Shown: positions 23,862 through 33,419, counted from the first letter of the stretch. The stretch: DNA of 64,000 nucleotides from Erythrobacter sp047872805 (GCF_047872805.1 NZ_JBLQUK010000004.1:62001-126000); one strand, 5' to 3'. Program-made: numbers and translations. Notes: generated from the letters alone by a model not told the origin.

Positions 23862-24887
23862 TTGGGTTACCGGGTGGTAGTCGTCGGCGCGACGGGCAAT
23901 GTCGGCCGCGAAATGATGCAGGTTCTTTCCGAGCGCGAGTTTCCCTGTGACGAGGTGGCTGCGGTCGCCTCCTCACGTTCGCATGGCAGCGAGGTTGAAT
24001 TCGGCGACACCGGCAAGATGCTCAAATGCAAGAATATCGAGCATTTCGACTGGGCCGGCTGGGACATTGCCCTGTTCGCGGCGGGCAGCGGTGCTGCGCG
24101 CGAATATGCCCCCAAGGCAGCGGCGGCGGGCTGCGTCGTGATCGACAATTCCTCGCTTTACCGGATGGACCCGGATGTGCCTCTGATCGTGCCAGAGGTG
24201 AACCCCGAGGCAATTGACGGTTATTCAAGGCGCAACATCATCGCCAATCCCAACTGCTCGACCGCGCAGCTTGTGGTGGCATTGAAGCCGCTGCACGATG
24301 CTGTGACGATCAAGCGCGTGGTCGTCTCGACCTATCAGTCGGTTTCCGGCGCGGGCAAGGCGGGGATGGACGAATTGTTCGAACAAAGCCGCGCGATTTT
24401 CGTCGGTGACCCGGTCGAAGCGCGCGCCTTTACCAAACAGATCGCGTTCAACGTGATCCCGCATATTGACGTGTTCCTTGACGATGGATCGACCAAGGAA
24501 GAATGGAAAATGGTGGTCGAGACAAAGAAGATTCTCGACCCCAAGATCAAACTCACCGCAACCTGCGTGCGGGTCCCCGTGTTCGTCGGCCATTCCGAGG
24601 CGGTGAATATCGAATTCGAGCGGGAAATCTCGGCAAGCCAGGCGCAGGACATCCTGCGCGAGGCGCCCGGGATCATGTTGATCGATAAACGCGAGGACGA
24701 GGGATACATCACCCCGGTCGAAGCCGCCGGTGACAGCGCCACCTATGTCAGCCGGGTGCGCGAGGACCCGACGGTTGAAAACGGCCTGACTTTGTGGTGT
24801 GTTTCGGACAATCTCCGCAAGGGCGCGGCGCTTAACGCGGTGCAGATTGCGGAATTGCTGGGACGGCGGCATCTGAAGAAGGGGTAA
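23862..24887 (+). CDS. asd: Aspartate-semialdehyde dehydrogenase
   Basis: A 341-residue enzyme reducing aspartyl phosphate in lysine, threonine, methionine and diaminopimelate synthesis. The nucleotide motif GATGNVGREM is at residues 9-18, and the catalytic cysteine is Cys132 in NPNCSTAQLV. YQSVSGAGKAGMDEL and the C-terminal VSDNLRKGAALNAVQIAEL are family marks. The start is a TTG at 23862, with AGGAG 8 bases upstream. This gives the standard (M)GYRVVVVGATG N-terminus; a GTG at 23823 would add residues that read into the upstream palindrome. Confidence 0.94.
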   Translation: MGYRVVVVGATGNVGREMMQVLSEREFPCDEVAAVASSRSHGSEVEFGDTGKMLKCKNIEHFDWAGWDIALFAAGSGAAREYAPKAAAAGCVVIDNSSLYRMDPDVPLIVPEVNPEAIDGYSRRNIIANPNCSTAQLVVALKPLHDAVTIKRVVVSTYQSVSGAGKAGMDELFEQSRAIFVGDPVEARAFTKQIAFNVIPHIDVFLDDGSTKEEWKMVVETKKILDPKIKLTATCVRVPVFVGHSEAVNIEFEREISASQAQDILREAPGIMLIDKREDEGYITPVEAAGDSATYVSRVREDPTVENGLTLWCVSDNLRKGAALNAVQIAELLGRRHLKKG

Positions 24888-25438
24888 TGGCCATGCGGGC
24901 AAAAGGATTTGTGATCGCTGCATTTGCTTTGGCAGCGTGCGATTCGCAAAACGCCCCTTCGCCCGCAGAGCGTCCTGATGATCGCACTGGCGTCAGCGAT
25001 CAGGCCGTGCCTTCAGGGGTAACACTCGGCAGCGACAGCTTGAGCGTAGGCGGAGAGGCGTTCTATTTCGCGGCAGGTCAAACCGAGGTCGAGGCCGCGC
25101 TGGCCCGCTTGCTTGGCAAGGCGTCCGACAGCGGAGAAATGGCCGAATGCGGGGCTGGCCCCATGTGGAGCTCAACCTATGCAGGCGGGCTCACCGTGAA
25201 TTTTCAGAACGGCGCGCTGGCTGGCTGGCTGCTTGACGAGCAAGGCGGTGAGACTGCGCTGGAAAACGGCATCGCAATCGGAGCGCCGCGTGCCGAGGTC
25301 GAACGTATGAGCGGGTTTGCCATGATCGAAGACAGCGCGCTGGGCGAGGAATTTGTCGTCGGCGATGAACTTGCGGGTTTCTTTGAGGATGGCAAAGTCT
25401 CGATGCTCTATTCAGGCTTGCAATGTTTCTTCCGCTAA
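24887..25438 (+). CDS. Hypothetical lipoprotein
   Basis: A 183-residue predicted lipoprotein. The signal segment RAKGFVIAAFALAAC has a lipobox with Cys at about residue 18, then a disordered Pro/Asp/Ser linker. The folded part includes two further Cys-bearing segments (MAECGAGPMWSST and the C-terminal GLQCFFR) that could form a disulfide. The start overlaps the asd stop (TAATG); an alternative ATG is at 24893. I recognise no family. It is probably exported to the outer membrane. Confidence 0.65.
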   Translation: MAMRAKGFVIAAFALAACDSQNAPSPAERPDDRTGVSDQAVPSGVTLGSDSLSVGGEAFYFAAGQTEVEAALARLLGKASDSGEMAECGAGPMWSSTYAGGLTVNFQNGALAGWLLDEQGGETALENGIAIGAPRAEVERMSGFAMIEDSALGEEFVVGDELAGFFEDGKVSMLYSGLQCFFR

Positions 25439-25457
25439 AACAGGCTAGGCTCGCGCA

Positions 25458-26108
25458 ATGACACTCAACGCCGATTTGTTTTTCAGCTTTCGCTCGCCCT
25501 ATTCCTATCTCGCCGTCGGGCGTTACCGCGCCATGGCGGCGGAATATGATCTCGACATCACATTGCGCACCGTGTTGCCGATTGCGATCCGCGATCCGGG
25601 TATCTTGTTCTCGGGCAGCCCCAATGTCGGGCGCTATATCTTTATCGACGCCGCCCGCAGCGCGCGGGTGCTGGGCATGCCTTTTCGCTGGCCGCGTCCC
25701 GACCCGGTGGTGCAGAACCTTGCGACGCGCGAGATTGCGACGGAGCAGCCGTATATCCACCGGATCTGCCGCCTTGGACAGGCGGCCACGCGCCGGGGAA
25801 AGGGGCTGGCTTTTGCTGCGGAGGTCGCTCCGCTGATATGGTCGGGCACGGTCGATAATTGGCACGAAGGCGACCATCTGGCGAGCGCGACCGAGCGCGC
25901 GGCACTGAACTTTGTCGAGCTTGAGGCGGAAGCCGCCAATGACGCACCGGCGCTGGACGAGGAAATCGCCGCCAATCAGGCCGCGCTTGAGGCGGCGGGC
26001 CATTGGGGCGTTCCGACGCTGGTGTTCGAAGGCGAACCCTTCTTCGGGCAGGACCGCATCGCCATGGCGCGCTGGCGGATGGAGCAGAAAGGACTGGCGA
26101 AGCGGTGA
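25458..26108 (+). CDS. 2-hydroxychromene-2-carboxylate isomerase/DsbA-like protein
   Basis: A 216-residue thioredoxin-fold protein of the GST-kappa/HCCA-isomerase group. LFFSFRSPYSYLA (residues 7-19) carries the Ser that replaces the DsbA cysteine, and the C-terminal GHWGVPTLVFEGEPFFGQDRI is characteristic. HCCA isomerase acts in naphthalene degradation with glutathione, but relatives without that pathway are common, and none of the pathway genes are here. It overlaps the next gene by GTGA. Confidence 0.82.
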   Translation: MTLNADLFFSFRSPYSYLAVGRYRAMAAEYDLDITLRTVLPIAIRDPGILFSGSPNVGRYIFIDAARSARVLGMPFRWPRPDPVVQNLATREIATEQPYIHRICRLGQAATRRGKGLAFAAEVAPLIWSGTVDNWHEGDHLASATERAALNFVELEAEAANDAPALDEEIAANQAALEAAGHWGVPTLVFEGEPFFGQDRIAMARWRMEQKGLAKR

Positions 26109-26860
26109 GCCCGGAGTTTTTCGAATCCTTTGACTCCACCCGCCTTGCCATCCACCGCGCGGGTGAGGGTCGCCCGGTCGTTTTCCTGCACGGCCTATTC
26201 TCAAGCGCTTACATGAACTGGATCAAGTGGGGACATCACACCCGCCTCGCCGATGCGGGGTTTGAGGCGATCATGCTCGATTTCCGGGTGCATGGCGACA
26301 GCGAGGCGCCGCATGACCCGGCGGCCTATCCCGAAGGCGTGCTGGTGCGCGATGCGGCGGCGCTGGTGGAACATCTGGGGCTGGAGCCGGGCGAGTTTGA
26401 TCTGGTCGGATTCTCACTCGGCGCGCGCACTGCGATCCATGCGGCCGGGCACGGAATACTCGAACCGCGCAGGCTGGCGATCTGCGGCATGGGCGTGGCG
26501 GGCCTTGCCCAATGGGAGCGGCGCGCGGCGCATTTCAAGCGGGTGATCGACGAATTCGACACGATCAAACCGGGCGATCCGGCATACGTGGCGCGCACCT
26601 TCCTCAAATCTCAGGGGGTGGACCGGGTTGCTGCGCGACTGTTGCTGGATGCGATGGACGATTTTGATCTTGCCCGGCTTGCCAATATCACGATGCCGAC
26701 AGGCGTGATCTGCGGCGATGAAGATCACGACAATGGCTCTGCCGAGGAACTCGCCGCGATGTTGCCCGATGCGATCTATATCGAAGTGCCCGGCAGTCAT
26801 CTCAACAGCGTGACCAAGCCCGATTTGGGCGAAGCGATCGTGCGTTTTCTGAAGCCTTGA
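26105..26860 (+). CDS. Alpha/beta hydrolase
   Basis: A 251-residue alpha/beta-fold hydrolase. The oxyanion HG is at residues 29-30 (VVFLHGLFSS), the nucleophile Ser104 is in GFSLGAR, a late acid lies in CGDEDHDNG, and the terminal His is in VPGSHLNSV. The start is a GTG at 26105 that overlaps the stop of the isomerase (GTGA). The frame is open further upstream, but that part only repeats the isomerase coding region. The substrate is unknown. Confidence 0.82.
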   Translation: MSPEFFESFDSTRLAIHRAGEGRPVVFLHGLFSSAYMNWIKWGHHTRLADAGFEAIMLDFRVHGDSEAPHDPAAYPEGVLVRDAAALVEHLGLEPGEFDLVGFSLGARTAIHAAGHGILEPRRLAICGMGVAGLAQWERRAAHFKRVIDEFDTIKPGDPAYVARTFLKSQGVDRVAARLLLDAMDDFDLARLANITMPTGVICGDEDHDNGSAEELAAMLPDAIYIEVPGSHLNSVTKPDLGEAIVRFLKP

Positions 26861-26940
26861 TTACCGCCGCGCGCAGGTCCAAACTCGCTTCCAGTCAAAA
26901 TTGCATGAATTTATGAAACCAGAATAGAGGATCGCCTCCC

Positions 26941-28821
26941 ATGAAATTTACCCACCTCAGCCTAAAGGCTTCCGCTGCCGCGCTTGCGATCGCGCTGGCG
27001 GCGGCTTCCGCGCCTGCGCTCGCCGATGGACACGCCGAAGCCACTGCCGACATGGCCGAAGAAAGCGCAACCCGCTTCCCCCTAACGCCCGCCGGTGCCG
27101 AACAATTTCTCGCCGCTGTTGAGGAGGAATTGAACGAATTTTCCAAAACCTTCGCGCATGTCTCCTGGATCAACGCGACCTATATCAATCACGATTCGAA
27201 CACGCTTGCCTCGCAATATGGTGCGGAATTGACTCTGATGAGCGTCGGTCACGCGACCGAAGCGGCGAAATATGCCGAGCTTGAGGGCCTTTCCCCCGAG
27301 GCCGAGCGCAAGCTGGCGATGCTGCGTTATGGCATTGGCCTGCCAGCGCCCGCTCGCGAAGGCGCGGCAGAGGAGCTGTCCGAGATCACCACAAGCATGG
27401 GCTCGCAATATGGGGCAGGTAAAGGCACGCTGAACGGCGAACCGATCAACGGCTCCGACATTGAGGCCGAAATGGGCAATCTCGAACGCACGCCCGCAGA
27501 ATTGGCCGAAATGTGGGCGAGCTGGCACGACAATGTCGGCGCGCCGATGCGCGAGGAATACACCCAATATGTCGGCCTTGCGAATGAGGGTGCGCAGGAG
27601 CTGGGCTTTGACAATCTCGGCACGATGTGGCGGTCAGGCTATGACATGACCCCCGAACAATTCTCCGCCGAGACGGAACGGATGTGGCAGGAGGTCAAGC
27701 CGCTTTACGTTGCGCTGCACACTTATGTCCGGCGCAAGCTGAACGAGCATCATGGCGACGCGGTGCAGCCCGCGACCGGCCCGATCCGCGCCGATTTGCT
27801 GGGCAATATGTGGGCGCAGGAATGGGGCAACATCTACCCGTTGGTCGCGCCCGAAGGGGCCGGCGACATCGGCTATGACTTGACCGAGCTGATCGAAGAG
27901 CGCGATCTCGATGCGGTCGAAATGACCCGGATTGGCGAACAGTTTTTCAGCTCGCTGGGTTTTGAACCGCTGCCCGAAACTTTCTGGGAGCGTTCACAGT
28001 TCACCAAGCCTGCCGACCGCGAAGTCGTTTGCCATGCGAGCGCGTGGAACCTCGACAATGTCGATGACCTGCGGATAAAAATGTGTATCAAGCCCAACGC
28101 CGATGACTTCATCACGATCCATCACGAGCTGGGCCACAATTACTACCAACGCGCCTATAATGAGCAGGACTTCCTGCATCTGAACGGGGCGAATGACGGG
28201 TTTCACGAGGCAATCGGCGACACGGTCGCGCTGTCGATCACGCCCGAATATCTCGTGCAGATCGGCATGTTGACGCCTGAACAAGTGCCGAGCGCTGACA
28301 AGGACATCGGCCTTTTGCTGCGTCAGGCAATGGACAAGGTGGCGTTCCTGCCGTTTGGTCTGCTGATCGACCGGTATCGGTGGAGCCTTTTCGATGGCTC
28401 GGTCGCGCCAGAAGATTACAACACCGCATGGACCGCCATCCGCGAAGAATATCAGGGCATTGTCCCGCCGGTTGAACGCCCCGCCGACGCCTTTGATCCG
28501 GGTGCAAAGTATCACGTTCCCGGCAATGTTAGTTACACCCGATATTTCCTTGCGCGGTTGCTGCAGTTTCAGTTTTACAAGGCCGCCTGCGATCAGGCCG
28601 GATGGGAAGGGCCGCTGCACCGCTGTTCGTTCTATGGCAGCGAGGAAGTCGGCGCGCGGTTCAACGCAATGCTAGAATTGGGCGCGAGCGTGCCATGGCC
28701 CGATGCCTTGGAAGCTTTCACGGGCGAGCGGCAAATGAACGGCACCGCGATGGTGGAGTATTTCGCGCCGCTGAAAGCGTGGCTGGATGAACAGAACGAG
28801 GGTCAGACTGCGGGATGGTGA
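26941..28821 (+). CDS. M2-family peptidyl-dipeptidase (angiotensin-converting-enzyme-like)
   Basis: A 626-residue exported zinc metallopeptidase. An Ala-rich signal peptide ends near ALADG. The zinc motif is His395-Glu396-Leu-Gly-His399 in TIHHELGHNYYQ, and the third ligand is Glu423 in GFHEAIGD, the exact gluzincin spacing of ACE. Other ACE features include the YxxxWRS-like MWRSGYDM and RYFLARLLQFQFYKA near the C-terminus. It removes C-terminal dipeptides, presumably in the periplasm. It overlaps the next gene by 7 bases. Confidence 0.92.
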   Translation: MKFTHLSLKASAAALAIALAAASAPALADGHAEATADMAEESATRFPLTPAGAEQFLAAVEEELNEFSKTFAHVSWINATYINHDSNTLASQYGAELTLMSVGHATEAAKYAELEGLSPEAERKLAMLRYGIGLPAPAREGAAEELSEITTSMGSQYGAGKGTLNGEPINGSDIEAEMGNLERTPAELAEMWASWHDNVGAPMREEYTQYVGLANEGAQELGFDNLGTMWRSGYDMTPEQFSAETERMWQEVKPLYVALHTYVRRKLNEHHGDAVQPATGPIRADLLGNMWAQEWGNIYPLVAPEGAGDIGYDLTELIEERDLDAVEMTRIGEQFFSSLGFEPLPETFWERSQFTKPADREVVCHASAWNLDNVDDLRIKMCIKPNADDFITIHHELGHNYYQRAYNEQDFLHLNGANDGFHEAIGDTVALSITPEYLVQIGMLTPEQVPSADKDIGLLLRQAMDKVAFLPFGLLIDRYRWSLFDGSVAPEDYNTAWTAIREEYQGIVPPVERPADAFDPGAKYHVPGNVSYTRYFLARLLQFQFYKAACDQAGWEGPLHRCSFYGSEEVGARFNAMLELGASVPWPDALEAFTGERQMNGTAMVEYFAPLKAWLDEQNEGQTAGW

Positions 28822-29888
28822 CCAGCCGCTTCGGCATCGTCGCTGTGCTTGTTGCAGCTACCGCCTGCGTGCCAGCAGGCGGTGGCCATTTAACTGATGG
28901 CGCATCTCGATCGGTCTCAGAGGCCTGTGGCGCCGGGGAGGGGTGGACCGTCTATGCGCCGCTTGCATCTGGCTGCGGCACGCTGTTCGTCGCCAACAAG
29001 CGCGGCGATACGCTGTCCAAGGTTGATCTTGAGACGGGCGAGGTGGTTTTGCAGCGCGAAAGCTGCACCAACCCGCACGAATTGGTGACCTCGCCCGATG
29101 GCAAGCATGTCGCGCTGGCCTGTTATGGCGGGACGACGGTCGACATCTTTAGCACCGATACGCTGGAACGCGTGGCCAGCATCGACCTTGGCGAAAATGC
29201 CCGCCCGCATGGAATTGTCTGGCATGCGAATGGCGATCTTTATGCCACGGCTGAAGGGCGACAAAGCGTCGCGTGGATCCGCAATCCTCTTTCGGAAACG
29301 CCTGAGGTGTTCGAATCCGCCACGGGCAAAATGGGCAGCCACATGCTGGTCGTGTCGCCCGACGCGCGCACCGCATGGACTACCGATCTTGGCTCGCGCA
29401 CGGTCACGCGGGTCGATCTGGTGACGCGGCGGGCCCCCTTGTCAGTGACGGTGGGAGAGGAGCCCGAAGGCATTGCCATGACCATTGACGGCGCCGCTTT
29501 GTGGGTCTCCGCGCGCGGCTCCAATCAGGCCTTTGCGCTTGATCCGATAACGATGGAAGTGCGCTCCACTCTTGAAACGGGCGCATTTCCGCTGCGGCTC
29601 GCGATCCGTCCGCAGGGCGATGTGGCGGTGACCTCAGACCTTCAGGATGGCGGCCTCAGCGTGATCGATCTGGCCACCGCCACAATGATCCGCCAGATCG
29701 CCGTCTCCTCACCCGAGGAAGCGCAAGAAAGATTTCAGGTGACGATCCTGTGGTCTGACGACGGGTCGAAAATCTACGTCGCCGAAACCGCGAGCGACAC
29801 GGTGGCGGAGGTCGATTACGCCAGCGGCACGGTGCTGCGGCGGTTCGAGGTTGGCGATGGCGGCGATGGAATGGCAATCCTGCCGTGA
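28815..29888 (+). CDS. YVTN-type beta-propeller lipoprotein
   Basis: A 357-residue protein. The signal segment GIVAVLVAATAC gives a lipobox with Cys at about residue 18. The body consists of repeated blades such as TLFVANKRGDTLSKVDLETGEV, HVALACYGGTTVDIFSTDTL, ALWVSARGSNQAFALDPITM and KIYVAETASDTVAEVDYASG. This matches the 'YVTN' beta-propeller pattern of surface or periplasmic scaffold proteins. It overlaps the M2 peptidase gene and overlaps rimB by GTGA, so all four genes to rimK form one transcription unit. Function unknown. Confidence 0.78.
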   Translation: MVTSRFGIVAVLVAATACVPAGGGHLTDGASRSVSEACGAGEGWTVYAPLASGCGTLFVANKRGDTLSKVDLETGEVVLQRESCTNPHELVTSPDGKHVALACYGGTTVDIFSTDTLERVASIDLGENARPHGIVWHANGDLYATAEGRQSVAWIRNPLSETPEVFESATGKMGSHMLVVSPDARTAWTTDLGSRTVTRVDLVTRRAPLSVTVGEEPEGIAMTIDGAALWVSARGSNQAFALDPITMEVRSTLETGAFPLRLAIRPQGDVAVTSDLQDGGLSVIDLATATMIRQIAVSSPEEAQERFQVTILWSDDGSKIYVAETASDTVAEVDYASGTVLRRFEVGDGGDGMAILP

Positions 29889-30373
29889 TACCACCGAGTA
29901 AAGTGCTGAAATCGCATGCAGTGGTAGGCTGGCGGGAGCTGGTTGACCTGCCGGGCATCGGGCTGTCCAGTATCCCGGCCAAGATCGACACTGGCGCGCG
30001 CACGTCTTCACTCCACGCCCGCGTGCTCGATCAATATGAGCGTGAGGGCAGGCCGTTTGTCCTATTCGCGGTGGATTGGGACAATATCGAACATATTGGC
30101 GAGGCAGTGCAGGTCGATCTGCGCGGCATCACCAGCTCCAATGGTGAAACGCAGCGGCGCTTTGTCATCAAGACGCCGCTGCGAATTGGCAATATCACGT
30201 TTCGGGCCGAACTCAGCCTTGCCGACAGGAGCGACATGAGATTTCCCATGCTGATCGGTAGAACTGCCCTGCGCCGCCGGTTTGTGGTCGATAGCGGACA
30301 TTCGTGGCTACAATCGCCCGATGCGCGTAAGGAGGGCCTCAGCGTGTCCTTGAAAGAATCGACCCGAACATGA
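29885..30373 (+). CDS. rimB: Retropepsin-like aspartic endopeptidase, RimB type
   Basis: A 162-residue protein once annotated as an ATP-dependent zinc protease. The aspartic-protease motif IDTGARTSSLHA is at about residues 34-45. The second conserved segment is RFPMLIGRTALRRRFVVD. RimB-type proteases trim poly-glutamate tails added by RimK to ribosomal protein S6. The start is GTG at 29885, overlapping the propeller gene stop. The stop overlaps rimK by ATGA. The adjacency to rimK is the main reason for the specific name. Confidence 0.82.
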   Translation: MIPPSKVLKSHAVVGWRELVDLPGIGLSSIPAKIDTGARTSSLHARVLDQYEREGRPFVLFAVDWDNIEHIGEAVQVDLRGITSSNGETQRRFVIKTPLRIGNITFRAELSLADRSDMRFPMLIGRTALRRRFVVDSGHSWLQSPDARKEGLSVSLKESTRT

Positions 30374-31275
30374 AAATTGCCCTGCTTGCGCGCAATCCGA
30401 ACCTTTATTCGCACCGGCGTCTGGTCGAAGCGGCAGAAATTCGCGGACATTCCTGCGACATTCTCAACACCACCCGCTGCACCGTTAATATCGCCAGCCA
30501 TCGCCCGACGCTGACCTACAAGGGGGAGACGCTGAAGGGCTATGATGCGGTTATCCCGCGCATCGGTGCCTCGATCACGAGTTACGGTCTGGCGGTGCTG
30601 CGCCAGTTTGAAATGAGCGGGGTGTGGTCGCTAAACGAAAGCGTCGCCATCGGGCGCAGCCGCGACAAGCTGCGATCGACGCAGATCATGGCGAAATACG
30701 GGCTGGGCCTGCCGCTGACTGCCTATGCCAACGATCCCAAGCAGGCCGAAGAGATCATCAAGGCGGTCAATGGTCCGCCTGTGGTCATCAAACTGCTCGA
30801 AGGAACTCAGGGCATCGGGGTGGTGCTGGCCGAAACGCTGAAAGGCGGCGCGTCGATCATCGAGGCGTTTCGCGGGGCCAATATTGCGATCATGGTGCAG
30901 GAATTCATCAAAGAGGCGGGCGGTTCCGACATTCGCTGTCTGGTTGTCGGCGGCAAGGTTGTCGCGGCGATGAAGCGGCAGGGCGCTGAGGGCGATTTCC
31001 GATCGAACCTGCATCGCGGCGGCACGGCTCAATTGATCAAGATCACCCCCGAAGAACGCTCCACTGCGGTGCGCGCGGCCAAGCATATGGGGCTGAATGT
31101 CTGCGGTGTTGATCTGCTGCGCAGCAATCACGGGCCGGTGATTATGGAGGTGAATTCCTCCCCCGGTCTAGAAGGGATCGAAACAGCCACGGGCAAAGAC
31201 ATTGCCGGTCAGATCATCGAATTCATGGAAACCAAGGCCAAGGTTGGAGCCACCAAGACCAAGGGCAAAGGTTGA
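30370..31275 (+). CDS. rimK: RimK-family ATP-grasp glutamate ligase
   Basis: A 301-residue ATP-grasp enzyme. It matches RimK throughout: MKIALLARNPNLYSHRRLVEA at the start, VIPRIGASITSYGLAVLRQFE, PVVIKLLEGTQGIGVVLAE, DIRCLVVGGKVVAAMKRQ and VIMEVNSSPGLEGIE. E. coli RimK adds glutamates to the C-terminus of S6. S6 itself is encoded in this window at 37998-38363, but its end (EERD) lacks the Glu-Glu terminus of E. coli S6. It forms a coupled pair with rimB. Confidence 0.92.
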   Translation: MKIALLARNPNLYSHRRLVEAAEIRGHSCDILNTTRCTVNIASHRPTLTYKGETLKGYDAVIPRIGASITSYGLAVLRQFEMSGVWSLNESVAIGRSRDKLRSTQIMAKYGLGLPLTAYANDPKQAEEIIKAVNGPPVVIKLLEGTQGIGVVLAETLKGGASIIEAFRGANIAIMVQEFIKEAGGSDIRCLVVGGKVVAAMKRQGAEGDFRSNLHRGGTAQLIKITPEERSTAVRAAKHMGLNVCGVDLLRSNHGPVIMEVNSSPGLEGIETATGKDIAGQIIEFMETKAKVGATKTKGKG

Positions 31276-31373
31276 TCGCCGCAGGCCATTGAAACTTCGT
31301 CAACCAATCCCGCGCCACAAGAGCATGCCTGCAAGGGCTTTGCCGTATTCCACAAATGCTCTATCGGAAAACT

Positions 31374-31907
31374 ATGCGAAACTTCATGAATAAATCCGCC
31401 GCATTTGCCGCCTTGGCGATGTTAACCGCCCCCGTTTCGGCTCAGCAACAGGAACAGCCAGCAGGGCAGACCCCGCAGGTTGTGTCGCAATTCGATGATG
31501 CTACCATCACACGGTTGCTCCGCGATGTACAGGCGACCTGGCGGACCGAAACCAATGCGCAGGGTGAGATCAATTACCGCGCCAGCGCCGAAGGGGAGAT
31601 CAATTTCACGCTCGCCCCGCGCGCCTGTTCGCCGCAGACCGGGTGTCTGGGCCTGATGATGATTGCGGTCTACACCGGGATTGATACGAGCAATCCAGCG
31701 CAGCTTGATGCCTTCCTCCACGATCTCAACGATCGCAGCGCCACTGCCAAAGTGTATCGCAGCAGTGGCGGCGTCGTGATCTTGCAGGCCTATATCAATT
31801 CGTCCTACGGCATCAGTTACGCCAATGCGCAGGCGCAATTGCTGGTGTTCGGGCAGAATATCGTGGCGGTGAGCCAGGCGCTTGCCGAATTTGAACAGGG
31901 CCGCTGA
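31374..31907 (+). CDS. Exported YbjN-like protein
   Basis: A 177-residue protein. A signal peptide (NKSAAFAALAMLTAPVSAQ) is followed by a Gln/Pro-rich linker and a single domain with ITRLLRDVQATWRTETNAQG, YRASAEGEINFTLAP and AKVYRSSGGVVILQAYINSS. The sequence resembles the YbjN/type III secretion chaperone-like fold. Two cysteines (CSPQTGC) may form a disulfide. The frame begins at 31356; ATGs at 31374 and 31386 fit the signal peptide better. Function unknown. Confidence 0.62.
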   Translation: MRNFMNKSAAFAALAMLTAPVSAQQQEQPAGQTPQVVSQFDDATITRLLRDVQATWRTETNAQGEINYRASAEGEINFTLAPRACSPQTGCLGLMMIAVYTGIDTSNPAQLDAFLHDLNDRSATAKVYRSSGGVVILQAYINSSYGISYANAQAQLLVFGQNIVAVSQALAEFEQGR

Positions 31908-31916
31908 GCGCCGGTT

Positions 31917-33419
31917 TTAGGCCGCTTTCAGGCGAGAGACAAAGCTCTCAGTTGACCGTTCCAGATTGCGAATGTTCTGCATCAGGCCGGCGGTGGTGGT
32001 TTCGAGCTCGCTCGACAGATCGCGCGCCGCGCCGGAGCGTTCGGACAGCACTTTGATCCGGCTCATCATGGAATCGGCATCGCCAGCCGCGCCTCGGGCA
32101 TAGTTTTCAATTGTTTCAGCCGATTGGCGCTGGCTTTCAACATCAAGTCGGATCGTGCGGGCGGCTTGATTGAGCTGTGCAATAGCCTCATCAATGGCTT
32201 TGAAACTGTGCTCTGCCTCGACCGTGCCGCTGCGAACGCCGGTCAGGAATGCGTCGATCTCGCTCGCCGCCTGCGACGCCTGCGCCGCCAAGGCCTTTAC
32301 CTCATGCGCCACAATGGTGAAGCCGCGCCCCGATGCGCCCGCCGATGCCGCTTCGATGGCCGCGTTCAGCGACAGCAAATTCGTGCGTTCCGCGATACGC
32401 GCTATGGCGCGGGTAGCCTCGCCGATGGTTTGCGATTGATGAGAGAGAGAACCGATTGCCCGCCCGCCGCCGCCAGACCGCGCCGTAGCACGCGCGGTCA
32501 ACTCGCTTTGCTGGCCAACATTGACGGCGACATGCGCGATCGAACGTGACATTTCACCAATTCCGGCGGCGACCGTGTTTGCCGCTCTGCTGGTGGCTGC
32601 GGCGTTGGATGCGACTTCGCGGGTTTCCTCATCCGCTTCGGCCGCGATTGTCTTGAGGTCAAAAGTGGAGCGTACAAGCAATGCCGCGGTTTCCGCGACG
32701 CATCGTGTGACTGCGCCAAAGGTGGTTTCGAATTCCGCAGCGATCTGGTCCAATTGAGCCTTGCGCAATTTTTCGGCATCGACCTGAGCTTGGGCAGAGA
32801 TCTGACGTTCGCTTTCGGTTTCACCGCGCGCACGCTCCAGCGCCGCATTGGCTTCAATCAGCAATTGGTCCTGTTCCTCACTAAGCCTGCGGCCGTGCTC
32901 GACCGATTCGAACATTTGCGTCAGGCTGAACGTGATCCAGCACAGCACCGACCCGATTGTCACCGTAGCAAGCGCATGCATCAGCACCCTGACGAACCGG
33001 CCTCCGCCCCAGAAAACCCAATCGGGCGCGGCAAAGGACAGCACGGCGTGATGCACCAGAATGATCGCGCAGGCGGTTATGATCGGGCGCATGTCCCACA
33101 GCAAGGCAAGCGCGGCAAGCGCGACGAAGAAATACAGATGCATGTCGATCTGCCACAGCGTACCCTGCATCGCATACAGCAGCAGAGCGGGCTGAACCGC
33201 TGCCATGATCCCGATTGCCAGTCGCGCTTGCAGATCGGTGCGTCCTTTAAAAGCGCACCATGTCGGGATCAGATTGGCAGCGGCGCTGAGCGCGGCGGCA
33301 AGGGCTGCATCTTCCCCCCGGTCCAGCGCCATCAGACCGAGCGCAAGGACTACGCACCAGCCCAGCAACGTGACGATGATGATGCCGCGCTGCCTTAGCG
33401 TTTCAAGATCAGGGTTCAT
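31917..33419 (-). CDS. Methyl-accepting chemotaxis protein with six-helix membrane sensor
   Basis: A 500-residue protein. The N-terminal 180 residues contain about six membrane helices with the segment DMHLYFFVALAALALLWDMR and a paired-His HHAVLSFAAPDWVF, a conserved membrane sensor type without a large periplasmic domain. A coiled-coil linker and a standard signalling domain follow, including ARIAERTNLLSLNAAIEAA and GRGFTIVAHEVKALAAQ. It would signal to CheA/CheW, none of which are nearby. The start overlaps the preceding small gene by ATGA. Confidence 0.88.
   Translation of the reverse strand: MNPDLETLRQRGIIIVTLLGWCVVLALGLMALDRGEDAALAAALSAAANLIPTWCAFKGRTDLQARLAIGIMAAVQPALLLYAMQGTLWQIDMHLYFFVALAALALLWDMRPIITACAIILVHHAVLSFAAPDWVFWGGGRFVRVLMHALATVTIGSVLCWITFSLTQMFESVEHGRRLSEEQDQLLIEANAALERARGETESERQISAQAQVDAEKLRKAQLDQIAAEFETTFGAVTRCVAETAALLVRSTFDLKTIAAEADEETREVASNAAATSRAANTVAAGIGEMSRSIAHVAVNVGQQSELTARATARSGGGGRAIGSLSHQSQTIGEATRAIARIAERTNLLSLNAAIEAASAGASGRGFTIVAHEVKALAAQASQAASEIDAFLTGVRSGTVEAEHSFKAIDEAIAQLNQAARTIRLDVESQRQSAETIENYARGAAGDADSMMSRIKVLSERSGAARDLSSELETTTAGLMQNIRNLERSTESFVSRLKAA

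Noticed and set aside
25458..26108. Assigning the isomerase to an aromatic-degradation operon
   Set aside because: No dioxygenase, dehydrogenase or aldolase genes of a naphthalene-type pathway are nearby, so only the family call is supported.
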